A stretch of 64,000 nt of DNA, from NCBI GenBank assembly GCA_019119495.1, contig DWWX01000004.1:28656-92655 (forward strand), read 5' to 3'. Shown in pieces: positions 53,799 to 62,946 of the stretch. The position numbers were made by a program, and so were the translations under genes. The notes below the pieces were generated by a model. That model made no database searches, was not told the origin of the DNA, and worked only from the letters and a program-made list of their open reading frames with translations. Origin of the DNA: Candidatus Gemmiger stercorigallinarum (GTDB lineage: Bacteria; Bacillota; Clostridia; Oscillospirales; Ruminococcaceae). Position 1 is the stretch's first letter. Each line of letters begins with the position of its first letter.

Positions 53799-55589
53799 AT
53801 GGCGCTGGACGCCGCAACGCTGGCACTGGTGACGGCGGAACTGAACAGCCGCCTGCTGGATGCCCGCATCGACAAGATTTTTGAGCCCACCCGCGACGAG
53901 GTTCTGCTGCTTCTGCGCAGCCGCACCGATACCTTCCGGCTGCTGCTGTCTGCCCGCAGCGGTTCCGCCCGCGTCTGCCTGACCAACGAGAGCTTCGAGA
54001 ACCCGGCCACGCCGCCGGGCTTCTGCATGCTTTTGCGCAAGCACCTGACCGGCGGGCGGCTGATCGGCCTGCACATGGAGCCGGGGGACCGCATCGTCTA
54101 CTTTGACTTCCGCTGCACCAACGAGATGGGCGACCTGGTCATCAACACCCTGGCCGCCGAGCTGATGGGCCGCTATTCCAACCTGGTGCTGGTGCAGAAC
54201 GGCAGGATCATCGACGCCCTCAAGCGGGTGGACTTTGAGGACAGCGAGATCCGCCAGCTGCTGCCCGGCCTGCCCTACACGCTGCCGCCCAAGCCCGGCA
54301 AGCCGGACTTTCTCAGCATTTCCGGCGCGCAGGCGGTGGAGCTGGCCTGCCGGCGGGACCTGCCCCCGGCGGACGCCCTGACCAAAAGCATCGGCGGCGT
54401 GGGGCCGGTGGTCATGCGGGAGATCGCCTGGCGGGCCTTCGGCGGCGAGACCGCCCGCCTGGCGACCGAGCTGGACGGCGCGCAGAAAACCGCCCTGGCC
54501 GCCGCCTACGATAACCTGAAGGCGCAGCACGCCGCCGGCGGCGCCCCCGCCGCCGTGCGCCTGCCCCGCGCCGACGGCACCGACAAGCCCACCGAGTTCA
54601 GCTTTTTTGTGCCGCAGCAGTACGGCCCCGCGGCAAAGATCACCACCTACCCCTCTTACAGCGAGATGCTGGAGGACTACTACGCCACCAAGGACCGGGC
54701 CGAGCGCCTGCGCCAGAAAAGCCGCGAGCTGTACAAGGCGGTGCACAATATGCACGAGCGCGCGGTGCGCAAGCAGGCCGCCCGGCGGGAGGAGCAGGCC
54801 GCCAGCACCAAGGCCGACCGCCTGCGCCTGTACGGCGAGCTGCTGCAGGCCAACCAGTGGGCCGTGCACAAGGGCGACCGGCAGGTGACGGTGCAGAACT
54901 ACTACACCGGCGAGGAGGTCACCATCCCGCTGGACCCCCGCCTGGGCCCCAACGAGAACGCCCAGAAATACTTTAAGGACTACAAGAAAAAGCAGACCGC
55001 CGGCGAGATGCTGAAAAAGCTGCTGGTGGAGGGCGAGGCCGAGATCGAATACCTGGCCACCGTCCTGTACGAGGTGGAAAGCGCCCCCGGCGAGGCCGCC
55101 CTGAACGAGATCCGCGCCGAGCTGAAAAGCCAGGGCTACCTGAAATACTACAAGCAGCGGGACAAGCGGCAGAAGCCCGCCGATTTCCTGCGCTACCGCT
55201 CCAGCGACGGATTCGAGATCCTGGTGGGGCGCAACAACACCCAAAACGATAAGCTGACGCTGCACACCGCCCGAGGCAAGGACCTGTGGTTCCATGTGCA
55301 GAAAGCCCCCGGCAGCCACACCGTGGTGCTGAGCTACGGGCAGGACATCCCCGATACCACAAAGCAGGAGGCCGCCGAGCTGGCGGTGCTGCACTCCAGC
55401 GTGGGCGGCGGCGCAAAGGTCCCGGTGGACACCACCGAGGTGCGCAACATCAAAAAGCCCGCCGGGGCCAAGCCCGGCATGGTGGTCTATGAGGTGTACA
55501 CCACCGTCTACGTCACCCCGCGCCCCGGCCTGGAAGAACAGCTGCGCCGGAACGAGACGGCTTTCCGCAGGGACGGGGCAGGGAAGTGA
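53799..55589 (+). CDS. rqcH: RqcH (NFACT), ribosome quality-control factor
   Basis: 596 aa. Binds stalled 50S subunits and, with RqcP, directs alanine-tail addition to nascent chains. NFACT-N (MALDAATLALVTAELNSRLL... with DKIFEPTRDE), a helical HhH region, a long coiled coil (about 285-400) and NFACT-R with DLWFHVQKAPGSHTVV, the family signature. Older name: fibronectin-binding protein A-like. Start ATG 53799 with GAGGGAGG. Close to the Nif3 gene (23 nt), so likely in one operon. Confidence 0.95.
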   Translation: MALDAATLALVTAELNSRLLDARIDKIFEPTRDEVLLLLRSRTDTFRLLLSARSGSARVCLTNESFENPATPPGFCMLLRKHLTGGRLIGLHMEPGDRIVYFDFRCTNEMGDLVINTLAAELMGRYSNLVLVQNGRIIDALKRVDFEDSEIRQLLPGLPYTLPPKPGKPDFLSISGAQAVELACRRDLPPADALTKSIGGVGPVVMREIAWRAFGGETARLATELDGAQKTALAAAYDNLKAQHAAGGAPAAVRLPRADGTDKPTEFSFFVPQQYGPAAKITTYPSYSEMLEDYYATKDRAERLRQKSRELYKAVHNMHERAVRKQAARREEQAASTKADRLRLYGELLQANQWAVHKGDRQVTVQNYYTGEEVTIPLDPRLGPNENAQKYFKDYKKKQTAGEMLKKLLVEGEAEIEYLATVLYEVESAPGEAALNEIRAELKSQGYLKYYKQRDKRQKPADFLRYRSSDGFEILVGRNNTQNDKLTLHTARGKDLWFHVQKAPGSHTVVLSYGQDIPDTTKQEAAELAVLHSSVGGGAKVPVDTTEVRNIKKPAGAKPGMVVYEVYTTVYVTPRPGLEEQLRRNETAFRRDGAGK

Positions 55590-55643
55590 GGGCGGGCGAC
55601 ACCCCTGAAAAAGCGGCCGCGCGCGGCCGCCCCCGATTTGTTC

Positions 55644-55678
55644 AAAACCAGCCTGCTGCTGCGGCAGGCTGGTTTTTT
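55644..55678 (+). terminator. terminator of the trmK-nif3-rqcH unit
   Basis: AAACCAGCCTGC / GCAGGCTGGTTT, a perfect 12-bp stem with a 7-nt loop, then TTTT. Confidence 0.9.
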
Positions 55679-55772
55679 GCAGGCAAAATGCCGCCCCGCC
55701 CTGCACTGCAAAACGGGAGAGGATGGGCGCGCGGGTGGGTCAAAAAGCAGATGTAAAAACTTCGTCAAAGTA

Positions 55773-55801
55773 TTGACAAAGTCACTCCGCCGGTGTATGC
55801 T
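55773..55801 (+). promoter_or_regulatory. promoter of the ABC transporter operon
   Basis: TTGACA (55773-55778), 17 nt, TATGCT (55796-55801). Start about 55808, at the left edge of the palindrome. Confidence 0.75.
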
Positions 55802-55808
55802 GTGCTTG

Positions 55809-55830
55809 TATTTAGAAGAACGTCTAAATA
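55809..55830. promoter_or_regulatory. perfect palindromic operator at the ABC transporter start site
   Basis: TATTTAGA-AGAACG-TCTAAATA: two perfect 8-bp arms with a 6-bp spacer, located at +1 to +22, so a bound repressor would block transcription. AT-rich in a GC-rich genome. GntR/YtrA-like repressors often sit with such ABC genes; none is encoded in the window beside it. Confidence 0.7.
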
Positions 55831-55909
55831 CCCGGCGCCGACCCTCTGCATCGACCGGTGCGGACGGCGATGCGCCGGCCATCCGGAACTGGCAAAGGAG
55901 GAACTTCCT

Positions 55910-56632
55910 ATGCTTCGCATCGAACATTTTTCCAAACAATACGCGCCCGGCCGCTATGCCGTGCAGGACCTGACGCTGCACGTGGCCCCCGGCGAGATCT
56001 GCGGGTTCCTGGGCCACAACGGCGCGGGCAAGTCCACCACGCTGCGGGCGGTGGCCGGCGTTCTGGATTTTACCGAGGGCGATATCATCGTTGCCGGCAG
56101 CTCCATCCGCACCCGGCCGGTGCAGGCCAAGCAGGCCATGGCGTTTTTGCCGGATAACCCCGACCTGTACGACTTCCTCACCGGCATCCAGTACCTCAAC
56201 TTTATCGCGGATGTCTGCGGCATCCCGGCGGACCTGCGCACCGAGCGCATCGCGCGCTATGCCGGGGACTTTGCCCTCACTGGCGACCTGGGCAGCCCCA
56301 TCGGCAGCTACAGCCACGGCATGAAGCAGAAACTGGCCCTGATCTCGGCTTTCCTGCGGCAGCCCAAACTGCTGCTGCTGGACGAGCCCTTTGTGGGGCT
56401 GGACCCCAACGCGGCCTATACCCTCAAGCAGCTGCTGCGCCAGCTGTGCCAGGCGGGCGGGGCGGTGTTCTTCTCCACCCACGTGCTGGAGGTGGCCGAA
56501 AAGCTCTGCGACAAGCTGGCCATCCTGCGGGCCGGTCGCTTGATCGAGGCCGGCCCCACCGCCGAGATCGTGGGCAAAAGCAACCTGGAGGAGGTCTTTC
56601 TCCAGCTGGAGCGGGAGGAGGCGGCACAATGA
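55910..56632 (+). CDS. ABC transporter ATP-binding protein
   Basis: 240 aa ATPase subunit. Walker A GHNGAGKSTT, Q-loop FLPDNPDLYD, signature SYSHGMKQK (LSGGQ-like variant), Walker B LLLLDEPFVGLDP and switch His in FFSTHVLEV. Start ATG 55910 has CAAAGGAGG. The TGA overlaps the permease ATG (ATGA). Behind a palindromic operator, the pair may export a toxic or regulatory compound; the substrate is unknown. Confidence 0.93.
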   Translation: MLRIEHFSKQYAPGRYAVQDLTLHVAPGEICGFLGHNGAGKSTTLRAVAGVLDFTEGDIIVAGSSIRTRPVQAKQAMAFLPDNPDLYDFLTGIQYLNFIADVCGIPADLRTERIARYAGDFALTGDLGSPIGSYSHGMKQKLALISAFLRQPKLLLLDEPFVGLDPNAAYTLKQLLRQLCQAGGAVFFSTHVLEVAEKLCDKLAILRAGRLIEAGPTAEIVGKSNLEEVFLQLEREEAAQ

Positions 56633-58218
56633 AAGCCTTTCGCGCACTGGTGCGGGTCAGCATGACCGCACTGCTCAAGGCCATCGCGCCGGGCAAGGCC
56701 GGGGCGGCGCTCTCGCTGGGGCTGCTGTCCGGCGTGGCGCTGCTGATCTCGGTGCTGTACGGCGGCATCCTGGCTGTGGTGCTTGCCCCGCTGGGGGCGC
56801 TGGACCTGCTGCCCGGCTTCCTCTGCATGGTGGGGGCGGCGCTGGCCTTTCTGTTCACGGCCTTTGCGGCGGGCGGCGTGCTGTTTGCCGGCAAGGACAA
56901 CGACCTGCTGCTGGCGCTGCCCATCCCGGACTGGATGCTGCTTGCCGCCCGGCTGCTGGCTCTCTACCTGGAAAACCTGCTGGTCTTTGCCATGACGCTG
57001 CTGCCCGGTATGGTGATCTACGCGGCGTCGGGCGGCGGTGTCATGGGCCTGCTGCTGGCCGTGCCGGTGGCGGTGTTCGGCACTTTGGTGCCCACGCTGC
57101 TGGCGGCGCTGGTGGGCTGGGCCATCACCTGGGTGAGCAGCCACACCCGCCACAACGCGCTGTTTGCCAACCTGGGCTACGGCCTGCTGATTTTGGGGAT
57201 CTTTGCGGCGTCGCTGGGGGCAAACCTGTTTGCTCAGTCCACCGTGACCGAGGGCGAGAACCTTGCCCAACTGCTGCAGGGGGCGTTCACCGGCCCGATG
57301 TGGCTGTTTGGCCAGATGGGCGCGGCCTGCACCGGCGACCCGGCCGCCCTTGCGCTGACACTGGCATGCGGCGTGCTGCCGACGGCGCTGTTTGTGGCGC
57401 TGCTGCAGGGGCAGTACCGGCGGCTGCTCGCCCGCATGGGCGCCCATGTGGCCCGCAAGGCCTACCGCATGACCGCCCAGCGCAGCGCCAGCCCTATGGC
57501 GGCGCTGCTGCGCAAGGAGGCCGCCCGCTTTTTCAACACCCCCATCTACCTGTTCAACACCGGGTTTGGGCTGTTTTTGCTGGTAATCGCCACGGTGTTT
57601 GCCTGCTGGCAGGGCGAGCGGGCGCTGGCCTGGCTGGCCGCCGAGACCGGCATGGCGCTGACCGGCGCCGACCTGTACGGCGCGGCGGCGGGCACCGTCT
57701 GCATGATGCTGGCCACCGTCTCCACCTCCAGCGTGTCGCTGAGTTTGGAGGGGCGCGGCTTCTGGCTGCTGAAATCGCTGCCGGTGCCGCTGGCCGGCGT
57801 TATCCGGGCCAAGGTGTGGTTCAACGTGCTGGCGGGCTGGCCGCTGACCGCGGCGTGCATCGCGGCGCTGTGGCTGGCGCTGGGCTTTGCGCCGGCGCAG
57901 GGGCTGGCGCTGCTGGCGGTCAGCGCGGCGCTGTCGGCCTTTGCCTCGCTGGGCGGGGCGGCGGCCAATCTGCTGTTCCCGCGGCTGGACGCCGAAAATG
58001 ACACCATCGTCTGCAAGCAGTCGCTGTCGGCAATGATCGGCGTTTTGGGCGGCATGGCGCTGGCGGGGGCAGGCATCGGGCTGTACCTGGCGCTGCTGTC
58101 CGCCCTGCCGCTGGAGCTGTACCTGCTGGGCTGCACGGCGGTGCTGGCGGCGCTCAGCCTGCTGCTGGCCCGCTGGCTTGCCACCGCCGGTGTGCGCCGG
58201 CTGGCGGCGATGGGCTAG
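56629..58218 (+). CDS. ABC transporter permease
   Basis: 529 aa with about 12 hydrophobic segments, no ATPase motifs. KDNDLLLALPIPDWMLLAARLLALYLENLLVFAMTLLPG resembles ABC-2 type permeases of the exporter class. It is large for this class and seems to be an internal duplication of two six-helix halves. Coupled to the ATPase by a 4-nt overlap. Substrate unknown. Ends in a strong terminator. Confidence 0.8.
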   Translation: MKAFRALVRVSMTALLKAIAPGKAGAALSLGLLSGVALLISVLYGGILAVVLAPLGALDLLPGFLCMVGAALAFLFTAFAAGGVLFAGKDNDLLLALPIPDWMLLAARLLALYLENLLVFAMTLLPGMVIYAASGGGVMGLLLAVPVAVFGTLVPTLLAALVGWAITWVSSHTRHNALFANLGYGLLILGIFAASLGANLFAQSTVTEGENLAQLLQGAFTGPMWLFGQMGAACTGDPAALALTLACGVLPTALFVALLQGQYRRLLARMGAHVARKAYRMTAQRSASPMAALLRKEAARFFNTPIYLFNTGFGLFLLVIATVFACWQGERALAWLAAETGMALTGADLYGAAAGTVCMMLATVSTSSVSLSLEGRGFWLLKSLPVPLAGVIRAKVWFNVLAGWPLTAACIAALWLALGFAPAQGLALLAVSAALSAFASLGGAAANLLFPRLDAENDTIVCKQSLSAMIGVLGGMALAGAGIGLYLALLSALPLELYLLGCTAVLAALSLLLARWLATAGVRRLAAMG

Positions 58219-58300
58219 AACAGATCGGGGCGGGGGCAGTACCTTTGCGCCCAAAGCCTGAGCCCTGCCGCCAAATTCGTCCAAATTTCGTCCGCGTTGT

Positions 58301-58335
58301 AAAAGGTTCCGGGAGGCCGCCCGGAACCTTTTTTC
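58301..58335 (+). terminator. terminator of the ABC operon
   Basis: AAAAGGTTCCGG(G) / (C)CCGGAACCTTTT hairpin with a short GC loop, followed by TTTTTTC. Confidence 0.85.
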
Positions 58336-58348
58336 TTTGTACAGAGTG

Positions 58349-58357
58349 TGCTATGAT
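58349..58357 (+). promoter_or_regulatory. extended -10 of the first lipoprotein gene
   Basis: TGCTATGAT, an extended -10; the -35 region is T-rich and weak. It lies just behind the ABC terminator and gives a leader of about 50 nt. Confidence 0.5.
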
Positions 58358-58412
58358 AAAGACAAAGGAAAAACGATTTTTGGAGAATCTGTCCATAAAA
58401 TGGGAGGAAAAT

Positions 58413-60332
58413 ATGAAAAACCGCGCTGTTTTCATCCCGGTCTGCCTGCTGGCGGCCGCGCTGCTGGCAGGCTGCAGCCGTGCGGGCAGCCTGCCGGCGT
58501 CCGCCGGCCAAACGCCGGCGCCGGCATCGCCTGTCCCGGCGCAGACCGCGCAGCCGCAGGCCCCGTCCGGCTGCCCGGATTACGCCCGGGCCATGGCCGA
58601 TGCCGCCGGCCCCGGCGATATCGATCCCGCTTACACCGACGCGGACACCTGCCTGCAAAACGCCTACGCGCTGGCGGCGGCGCTGTTCCGCGGGGATGCC
58701 GGCGCCGCCGCGGCGGCCTGCGGCGTCACGGCGGAGGATCTGGCGCACACCGCCGGGGCCGCGCAGGATGACCGCTTCCCCTTTGCGGACCTGACCGGTT
58801 TGCAGGTGGAAGGCTTTGCCTTCTCCGGCGGCGGGGCAGGGGAGCCGCTGTGGCTGACCCTCTCGGTGGCGGAGCCGGGCACGACGCCGCTGCCCCAGGG
58901 GACGACCGTTTACGCGGTGGAGTTCGGCGACGGCTACTACACGGCCGCCGGCTGTGTGCAGGCGCTGGTGCCGCAGGGCAGCTACCTGCCCCAAAGCGGC
59001 GGCGCATATACCGCGGTCAGCAGCTTCCGCAACTGGGTCACCACCCAGCCCTGGCAGGATGCCGGCAGCCTGCCGCCGGTGGGGACGGCCTACTATCTGT
59101 CCGGCTTTGCGTCCGGCCGCGGGCTGGAACCTTCCGGCGGCGCCGGCAGCGGCGTATGGGATGGGGAAGTGCTGGCCGGGCAGGCGCAGGACGCGTTCGG
59201 CGTTATACCGTATTTCCTCCAGGACCGCTATGCCGCGGCCTTTAACCTGGAGGGGTACAGCGCCGTCTATGACGAGAGTACCGACACCTTTCTGCTGGCC
59301 GCCAGTCCCGGCGATACCGGCCGCAACCACCGCATGACTGCGTTCACGCAAAATGCCGACGGCACCGCCGCGCTGACCATCGCCCGCGGCGCAAACAGCC
59401 TGTGGATGGCGCCCGACCAGCAGGTGACCTACACGATGCGCCAAAACGCCGACGGCAGCTGGGCCATCCTGCGCGCCGATTGGGCCGGCGGCAGCAAAAC
59501 GCCGGAATACCAGATCTGGGACGCGGCCGTCCGCCTGGAAAACGGCCAGCCGCTGCCGGATACCCTGCCGCTGGCGGCGGACCTGACGGGGACAGCCAAC
59601 GCCGGCGGGCTGACCTGGCGGCAGGCCGCCGAACGGTTTGGCGTGCCGGAGGACACGCTGCGCGCCCTCAACCCCGACGCGCGCTGCAACCCGGACGGCA
59701 CCTTGAACGATACGCTGCTGCTGGACCCGGCCTACGCCCTGCCCGACGCCAACGCGCAGAAAATGGTGCATATCCTGGTCCCCTGGGAGGACTTCCAGGG
59801 CGGGCGCAGCTATGTGATGCCCGCCGGCCTGGACGACGCGGCCTGCATCGCCGCCGCCGAGGCGCTGGACTTCCTGTGGCACTACAATGTCCGCATCGGC
59901 TATGCGCCTGCGGAGCAGGTGGAGGACCCCAACGGCGCGGAGCTGTACCAGGCGGCGGAAGGCGCCCGCTTCACCCGCTACAGCGAGCTGAACGCCTATC
60001 TGGGATCGGTCTTTGCCCCGGAGCTGGCGCAGCAATATGCCGCCGGCGGCTACGAGGAGCAGTACCGCACCTACATCGGCTACCTGGCCGGTGAAAACGA
60101 CGAGCTGCGCTTTGGCGCAGGCGAGCGGGGCACCAACCCGCTGGTGACGGCGCAGCTGTGCACCGAGCCGGTGACGCAGCCGGACGGCAGCGTGGTGTTC
60201 GGCCTGCTGGGGCTGGAGCGGGACGCGGACCCTGCGGCGGGCGACGCCCCGGTGCGGGCGGTCTGGCACACCATCCGGCTGGTGCCGGCCGGCGACGGCT
60301 GGCGGGTGGCCGAGGCGGAACTGGCGGTGTAG
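58413..60332 (+). CDS. large lipoprotein with LysM-like and IseA-like C-terminal regions
   Basis: 639 aa. Signal peptide with lipobox LLAGC (Cys21), then a Pro/Ala-rich linker. Unknown middle region (about 60-400). From about residue 395, TWRQAAERFGVPEDTLRALNPDA resembles a LysM-like module. The last 170 residues (ARFTRYSELNAYLGSVFAPE, VRLVPAGDGWRVAEAEL) are shared with the lipoprotein at 61660 and resemble IseA-type inhibitors of cell-wall DL-endopeptidases, though weakly. Start ATG 58413 with GGGAGGA. Probably an envelope protein anchored to the outer face. Confidence 0.65.
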   Translation: MKNRAVFIPVCLLAAALLAGCSRAGSLPASAGQTPAPASPVPAQTAQPQAPSGCPDYARAMADAAGPGDIDPAYTDADTCLQNAYALAAALFRGDAGAAAAACGVTAEDLAHTAGAAQDDRFPFADLTGLQVEGFAFSGGGAGEPLWLTLSVAEPGTTPLPQGTTVYAVEFGDGYYTAAGCVQALVPQGSYLPQSGGAYTAVSSFRNWVTTQPWQDAGSLPPVGTAYYLSGFASGRGLEPSGGAGSGVWDGEVLAGQAQDAFGVIPYFLQDRYAAAFNLEGYSAVYDESTDTFLLAASPGDTGRNHRMTAFTQNADGTAALTIARGANSLWMAPDQQVTYTMRQNADGSWAILRADWAGGSKTPEYQIWDAAVRLENGQPLPDTLPLAADLTGTANAGGLTWRQAAERFGVPEDTLRALNPDARCNPDGTLNDTLLLDPAYALPDANAQKMVHILVPWEDFQGGRSYVMPAGLDDAACIAAAEALDFLWHYNVRIGYAPAEQVEDPNGAELYQAAEGARFTRYSELNAYLGSVFAPELAQQYAAGGYEEQYRTYIGYLAGENDELRFGAGERGTNPLVTAQLCTEPVTQPDGSVVFGLLGLERDADPAAGDAPVRAVWHTIRLVPAGDGWRVAEAELAV

Positions 60333-60412
60333 CCGCCGTCTGGGACAGCGATCTCTACCTATAATAATACAGGCCCCGCAGCCGGGCCTGTTTGCCAAAG
60401 GAGGAAACGACG

Positions 60413-61558
60413 ATGAAAAAGATTTTTGCCCGCTGTGCCGTCCCTGCCGCGGCGCTGTGCATTCTTCTGGCCGGGTGCAGCCTGCGGCCGGCCAGCTCGG
60501 CCCCGCCGGCCACCCCCGCGCCCACCCCGGCGGGGGAACCGGCCGCCACCGCCGACCCGACCCCTGCCGCGCCTACCCCTACCGCGGAACCCCCGGCGCA
60601 GCAGACGCCCGCCGCCGGCCCGGCGGCCCTGAACTATGACGAGATGCGCCCGGTGGAGGTGGGCGGCAGCACGCCCACCGGCGTGCTGGAGGGCTACTTT
60701 ACCGTCAGCAGGGACGGCAAATGGGGGCTGATCCGCGCCGACGGCACCGAGATCCTGCCCTGCCGGGCTGAAACGCCGGTGGCGCGCTGCCTGCCGCAGG
60801 GCCACTGGATGTGGAGCGTCCCCGCCATGAGCTGGGAGGAGGTGGACGCCAAAACCGCCGAGCTGGAAGCGGCCGGCGAGGCCGGCATCTGCCCGGGACA
60901 CGGGGGCGGCATGCTGTTTTTCTTCTACGACCTGGACGTGCCCGGACGGGATGTCCACGCGCTGGACCCCGGCGCGTTCCGTGCCTATTATGCCGGCGAC
61001 GGCCCCGGCGATATTGTCGAGATCAGCGACGAGATGTGGGAGACCTGCGGCGACCTGCTGCCGGCCTTTTCCGCCCATGAGGAGGGTGAGGCGGGCGACC
61101 CGGTCTATCCGGGCGACCCGGTCATCCGCGAAAACGAGGACGGCAGCGTCACCGAATATATGTATATCAGCCGGGAGGGCTGGGGCTTTGATGTCCCCAA
61201 CGCCCAGATGGCCGGGTTCTTTTACGACGAGCAGCTGGCGCCTGTCCAGATGCCCGGCGGCTGGACCTATGTGGACCGCACCGGCCGGGTGCTCTCCACC
61301 ACGGACTACTACGACCCCACCTACGCCACCGGGCCGAAGCTGTACAACGACCCGCCCTCCACCGAGCCTTACTACGCCGCCCCGCTGCAAAACGGCTATG
61401 TGGCCGTGCGCCGGGGCGATGCCTGGGGCCTGCTGGACGCAGCCGGCGCCGAGGTCATCCCCTGTGAAGAGGCGGGCGTTGCCTGGGAAGGGACTACGCT
61501 CTGGATCAAACAGGCAGACGGCTGGCACCAAAGCGAACTGCCGGCCAAAACCCCGTGA
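60413..61558 (+). CDS. lipoprotein with WG-repeat-like segments
   Basis: 381 aa. Lipobox CILLAGC (Cys22), a Pro/Ala/Thr-rich linker (about 28-75), then two WG-type repeats: DGKWGLIRADGTEILPC near residue 105 and GDAWGLLDAAGAEVIPC near 345. The central region is unassigned. Start ATG 60413 has AAAGGAGG. It lies 80 nt after the first lipoprotein gene and about 100 nt before the third; they are likely co-expressed. Function unknown. Confidence 0.6.
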   Translation: MKKIFARCAVPAAALCILLAGCSLRPASSAPPATPAPTPAGEPAATADPTPAAPTPTAEPPAQQTPAAGPAALNYDEMRPVEVGGSTPTGVLEGYFTVSRDGKWGLIRADGTEILPCRAETPVARCLPQGHWMWSVPAMSWEEVDAKTAELEAAGEAGICPGHGGGMLFFFYDLDVPGRDVHALDPGAFRAYYAGDGPGDIVEISDEMWETCGDLLPAFSAHEEGEAGDPVYPGDPVIRENEDGSVTEYMYISREGWGFDVPNAQMAGFFYDEQLAPVQMPGGWTYVDRTGRVLSTTDYYDPTYATGPKLYNDPPSTEPYYAAPLQNGYVAVRRGDAWGLLDAAGAEVIPCEEAGVAWEGTTLWIKQADGWHQSELPAKTP

Positions 61559-61659
61559 AAGAAGAATGCCGCCAGTCCGCAGCACCCCTTACCGTGCAGC
61601 ACGGCCCATGGAGAGGGGCCAGAATACCTACGACTCTATCATACAAGGAGGAAGAAGAT

Positions 61660-62757
61660 ATGCGTACCCTGCTTTGCCTGCTTTTGGCGGCGCTGGTGCT
61701 GACCGGCTGCGCCGCCCGGCCCCGATCGGGCGCGGAAACGCCGACCGCTGCGCCGTCTGCCTCCGCTGCCGAACCCACACCGGACGCTGCCCCGCAGCCC
61801 ACTGCCGAACCGGCCCCGGCGCCTTCGCCCGCCCCGGCAGCTGCCATGCCGCCGGAGGTGCCGCTGGAAACGTGGGCTGCTGCCATGCCCCGGCAGCCCG
61901 AATATACCATCGCCACGGCGGAGGCGGCCATCGACCGCCGCGACGCGCGCATCGCCTGGCCGGAGGGCCTGACGCTGTACATGGCCCCCTGGACCGGCAC
62001 GCTGGAGGAGGCCGCGGCCGCCTACGGCATCCCGCTGGAGACGCTCACAGCCCTTAACCCGGACGCGCAGCGCCAGGACCTGGGCAACGGGATGTCCGCC
62101 TATACCGATCTGAAACTCAGCGACGGCCCCTGCGAACTGCCCCGCGAGCCGGTCAAGCTGGTGACGGTCAGCACCCCGTGGGTGGAGTTCCGCGCGGAGC
62201 AGAGCAACACCTACGAGGTCCCCGCCGCCCTGGACGACCAGGCGGCCGCCTGCCTGGCCACCGCCTATGACTTTATCCAGGAGCACGCCCGGATGCACGT
62301 CGGCATCGATCCGTCGGAGCCGCTGGCGGACGGCCCCTGGTACGCCAGCACCGACGGCGCGCTGTTCACCCGCTATACGGATCTGGAGCAGTATCTGCTG
62401 ACCATCTTTACGCCGGAAAGCTGCGATGCCTACCTGGGCGGCCCGCTGCCGGCGGACACAGAGAGTTACAGCTACAGCGGCGGCTATTACTACCGGGGCG
62501 AGGGAGACCGCATCTGTTTTGTGACGGGGGACAGCGGCAGCTTTATCGGTTACTGCGGCGCCGTTTATACCCGGCCCGAACTGCAGCCGGACGGCAGCCT
62601 GCTGTTCTGGCAGATCGAGCTGACCATAGAGAGCGAGGACTTTGCCGGCTGGGCCGAGGACAGGACGTATACGCCGGACACCGCCTGCGCGGTTCCGGTG
62701 CGCCTGGTGCCCACCGACGCCGGCTGGCGCGTGGCGGAAGTGAGCGCGCTGGGGTAA
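61660..62757 (+). CDS. lipoprotein, paralogue of the 58413 protein C-terminus
   Basis: 365 aa. Lipobox VLTGC (Cys17) and a Pro/Ala-rich linker. GTLEEAAAAYGIPLETLTALNPDAQ resembles a LysM-like module, and the C-terminal half shares order and wording with the first lipoprotein: LFTRYTDLEQYLLTIFTPE versus RFTRYSELNAYLGSVFAPE, RLVPTDAGWRVAEVSALG versus RLVPAGDGWRVAEAELAV. Possible IseA-like endopeptidase inhibitor; tentative. Start ATG 61660 has AAGGAGG. Confidence 0.6.
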   Translation: MRTLLCLLLAALVLTGCAARPRSGAETPTAAPSASAAEPTPDAAPQPTAEPAPAPSPAPAAAMPPEVPLETWAAAMPRQPEYTIATAEAAIDRRDARIAWPEGLTLYMAPWTGTLEEAAAAYGIPLETLTALNPDAQRQDLGNGMSAYTDLKLSDGPCELPREPVKLVTVSTPWVEFRAEQSNTYEVPAALDDQAAACLATAYDFIQEHARMHVGIDPSEPLADGPWYASTDGALFTRYTDLEQYLLTIFTPESCDAYLGGPLPADTESYSYSGGYYYRGEGDRICFVTGDSGSFIGYCGAVYTRPELQPDGSLLFWQIELTIESEDFAGWAEDRTYTPDTACAVPVRLVPTDAGWRVAEVSALG

Positions 62758-62779
62758 GCCCTGCCTGCAATATAAAACC

Positions 62780-62811
62780 GCAGCCCGTTCTGCGCCGGCA
62801 GAACGGGCTGC
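62780..62811. terminator. hairpin after the lipoprotein cluster
   Basis: GCAGCCCGTTCTGC / GCAGAACGGGCTGC, 14 bp perfect with a 4-nt loop. No T-tract on the plus strand (GTGTGT follows); the minus side has GGTTTTAT. Terminator for the cluster with some doubt. Confidence 0.55.
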
Positions 62812-62872
62812 GTGTGTATGCGGCGGACCGTCGGCCGGGCAGCCGACGCAGGGCGGCGAAGGGAGCGCGGCA

Positions 62873-62901
62873 TTGACTGTTTGCATAGATACTGTTAATA
62901 T
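62873..62901 (+). promoter_or_regulatory. promoter of the XRE-like gene
   Basis: TTGACT (62873-62878), 17 nt, TAATAT (62896-62901). Confidence 0.6.
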
Positions 62902-62946
62902 GGAAACTATCAATAGGGGAGCCGTATGGTACGTGGAGGAGATGAC

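Noticed and set aside
53766-60398. 646-, 622- and 727-aa minus-strand ORFs opposite rqcH, the ABC permease and the first lipoprotein
   Set aside because: Antisense shadows with biased composition; sense genes have ribosome binding sites, motifs and terminators.
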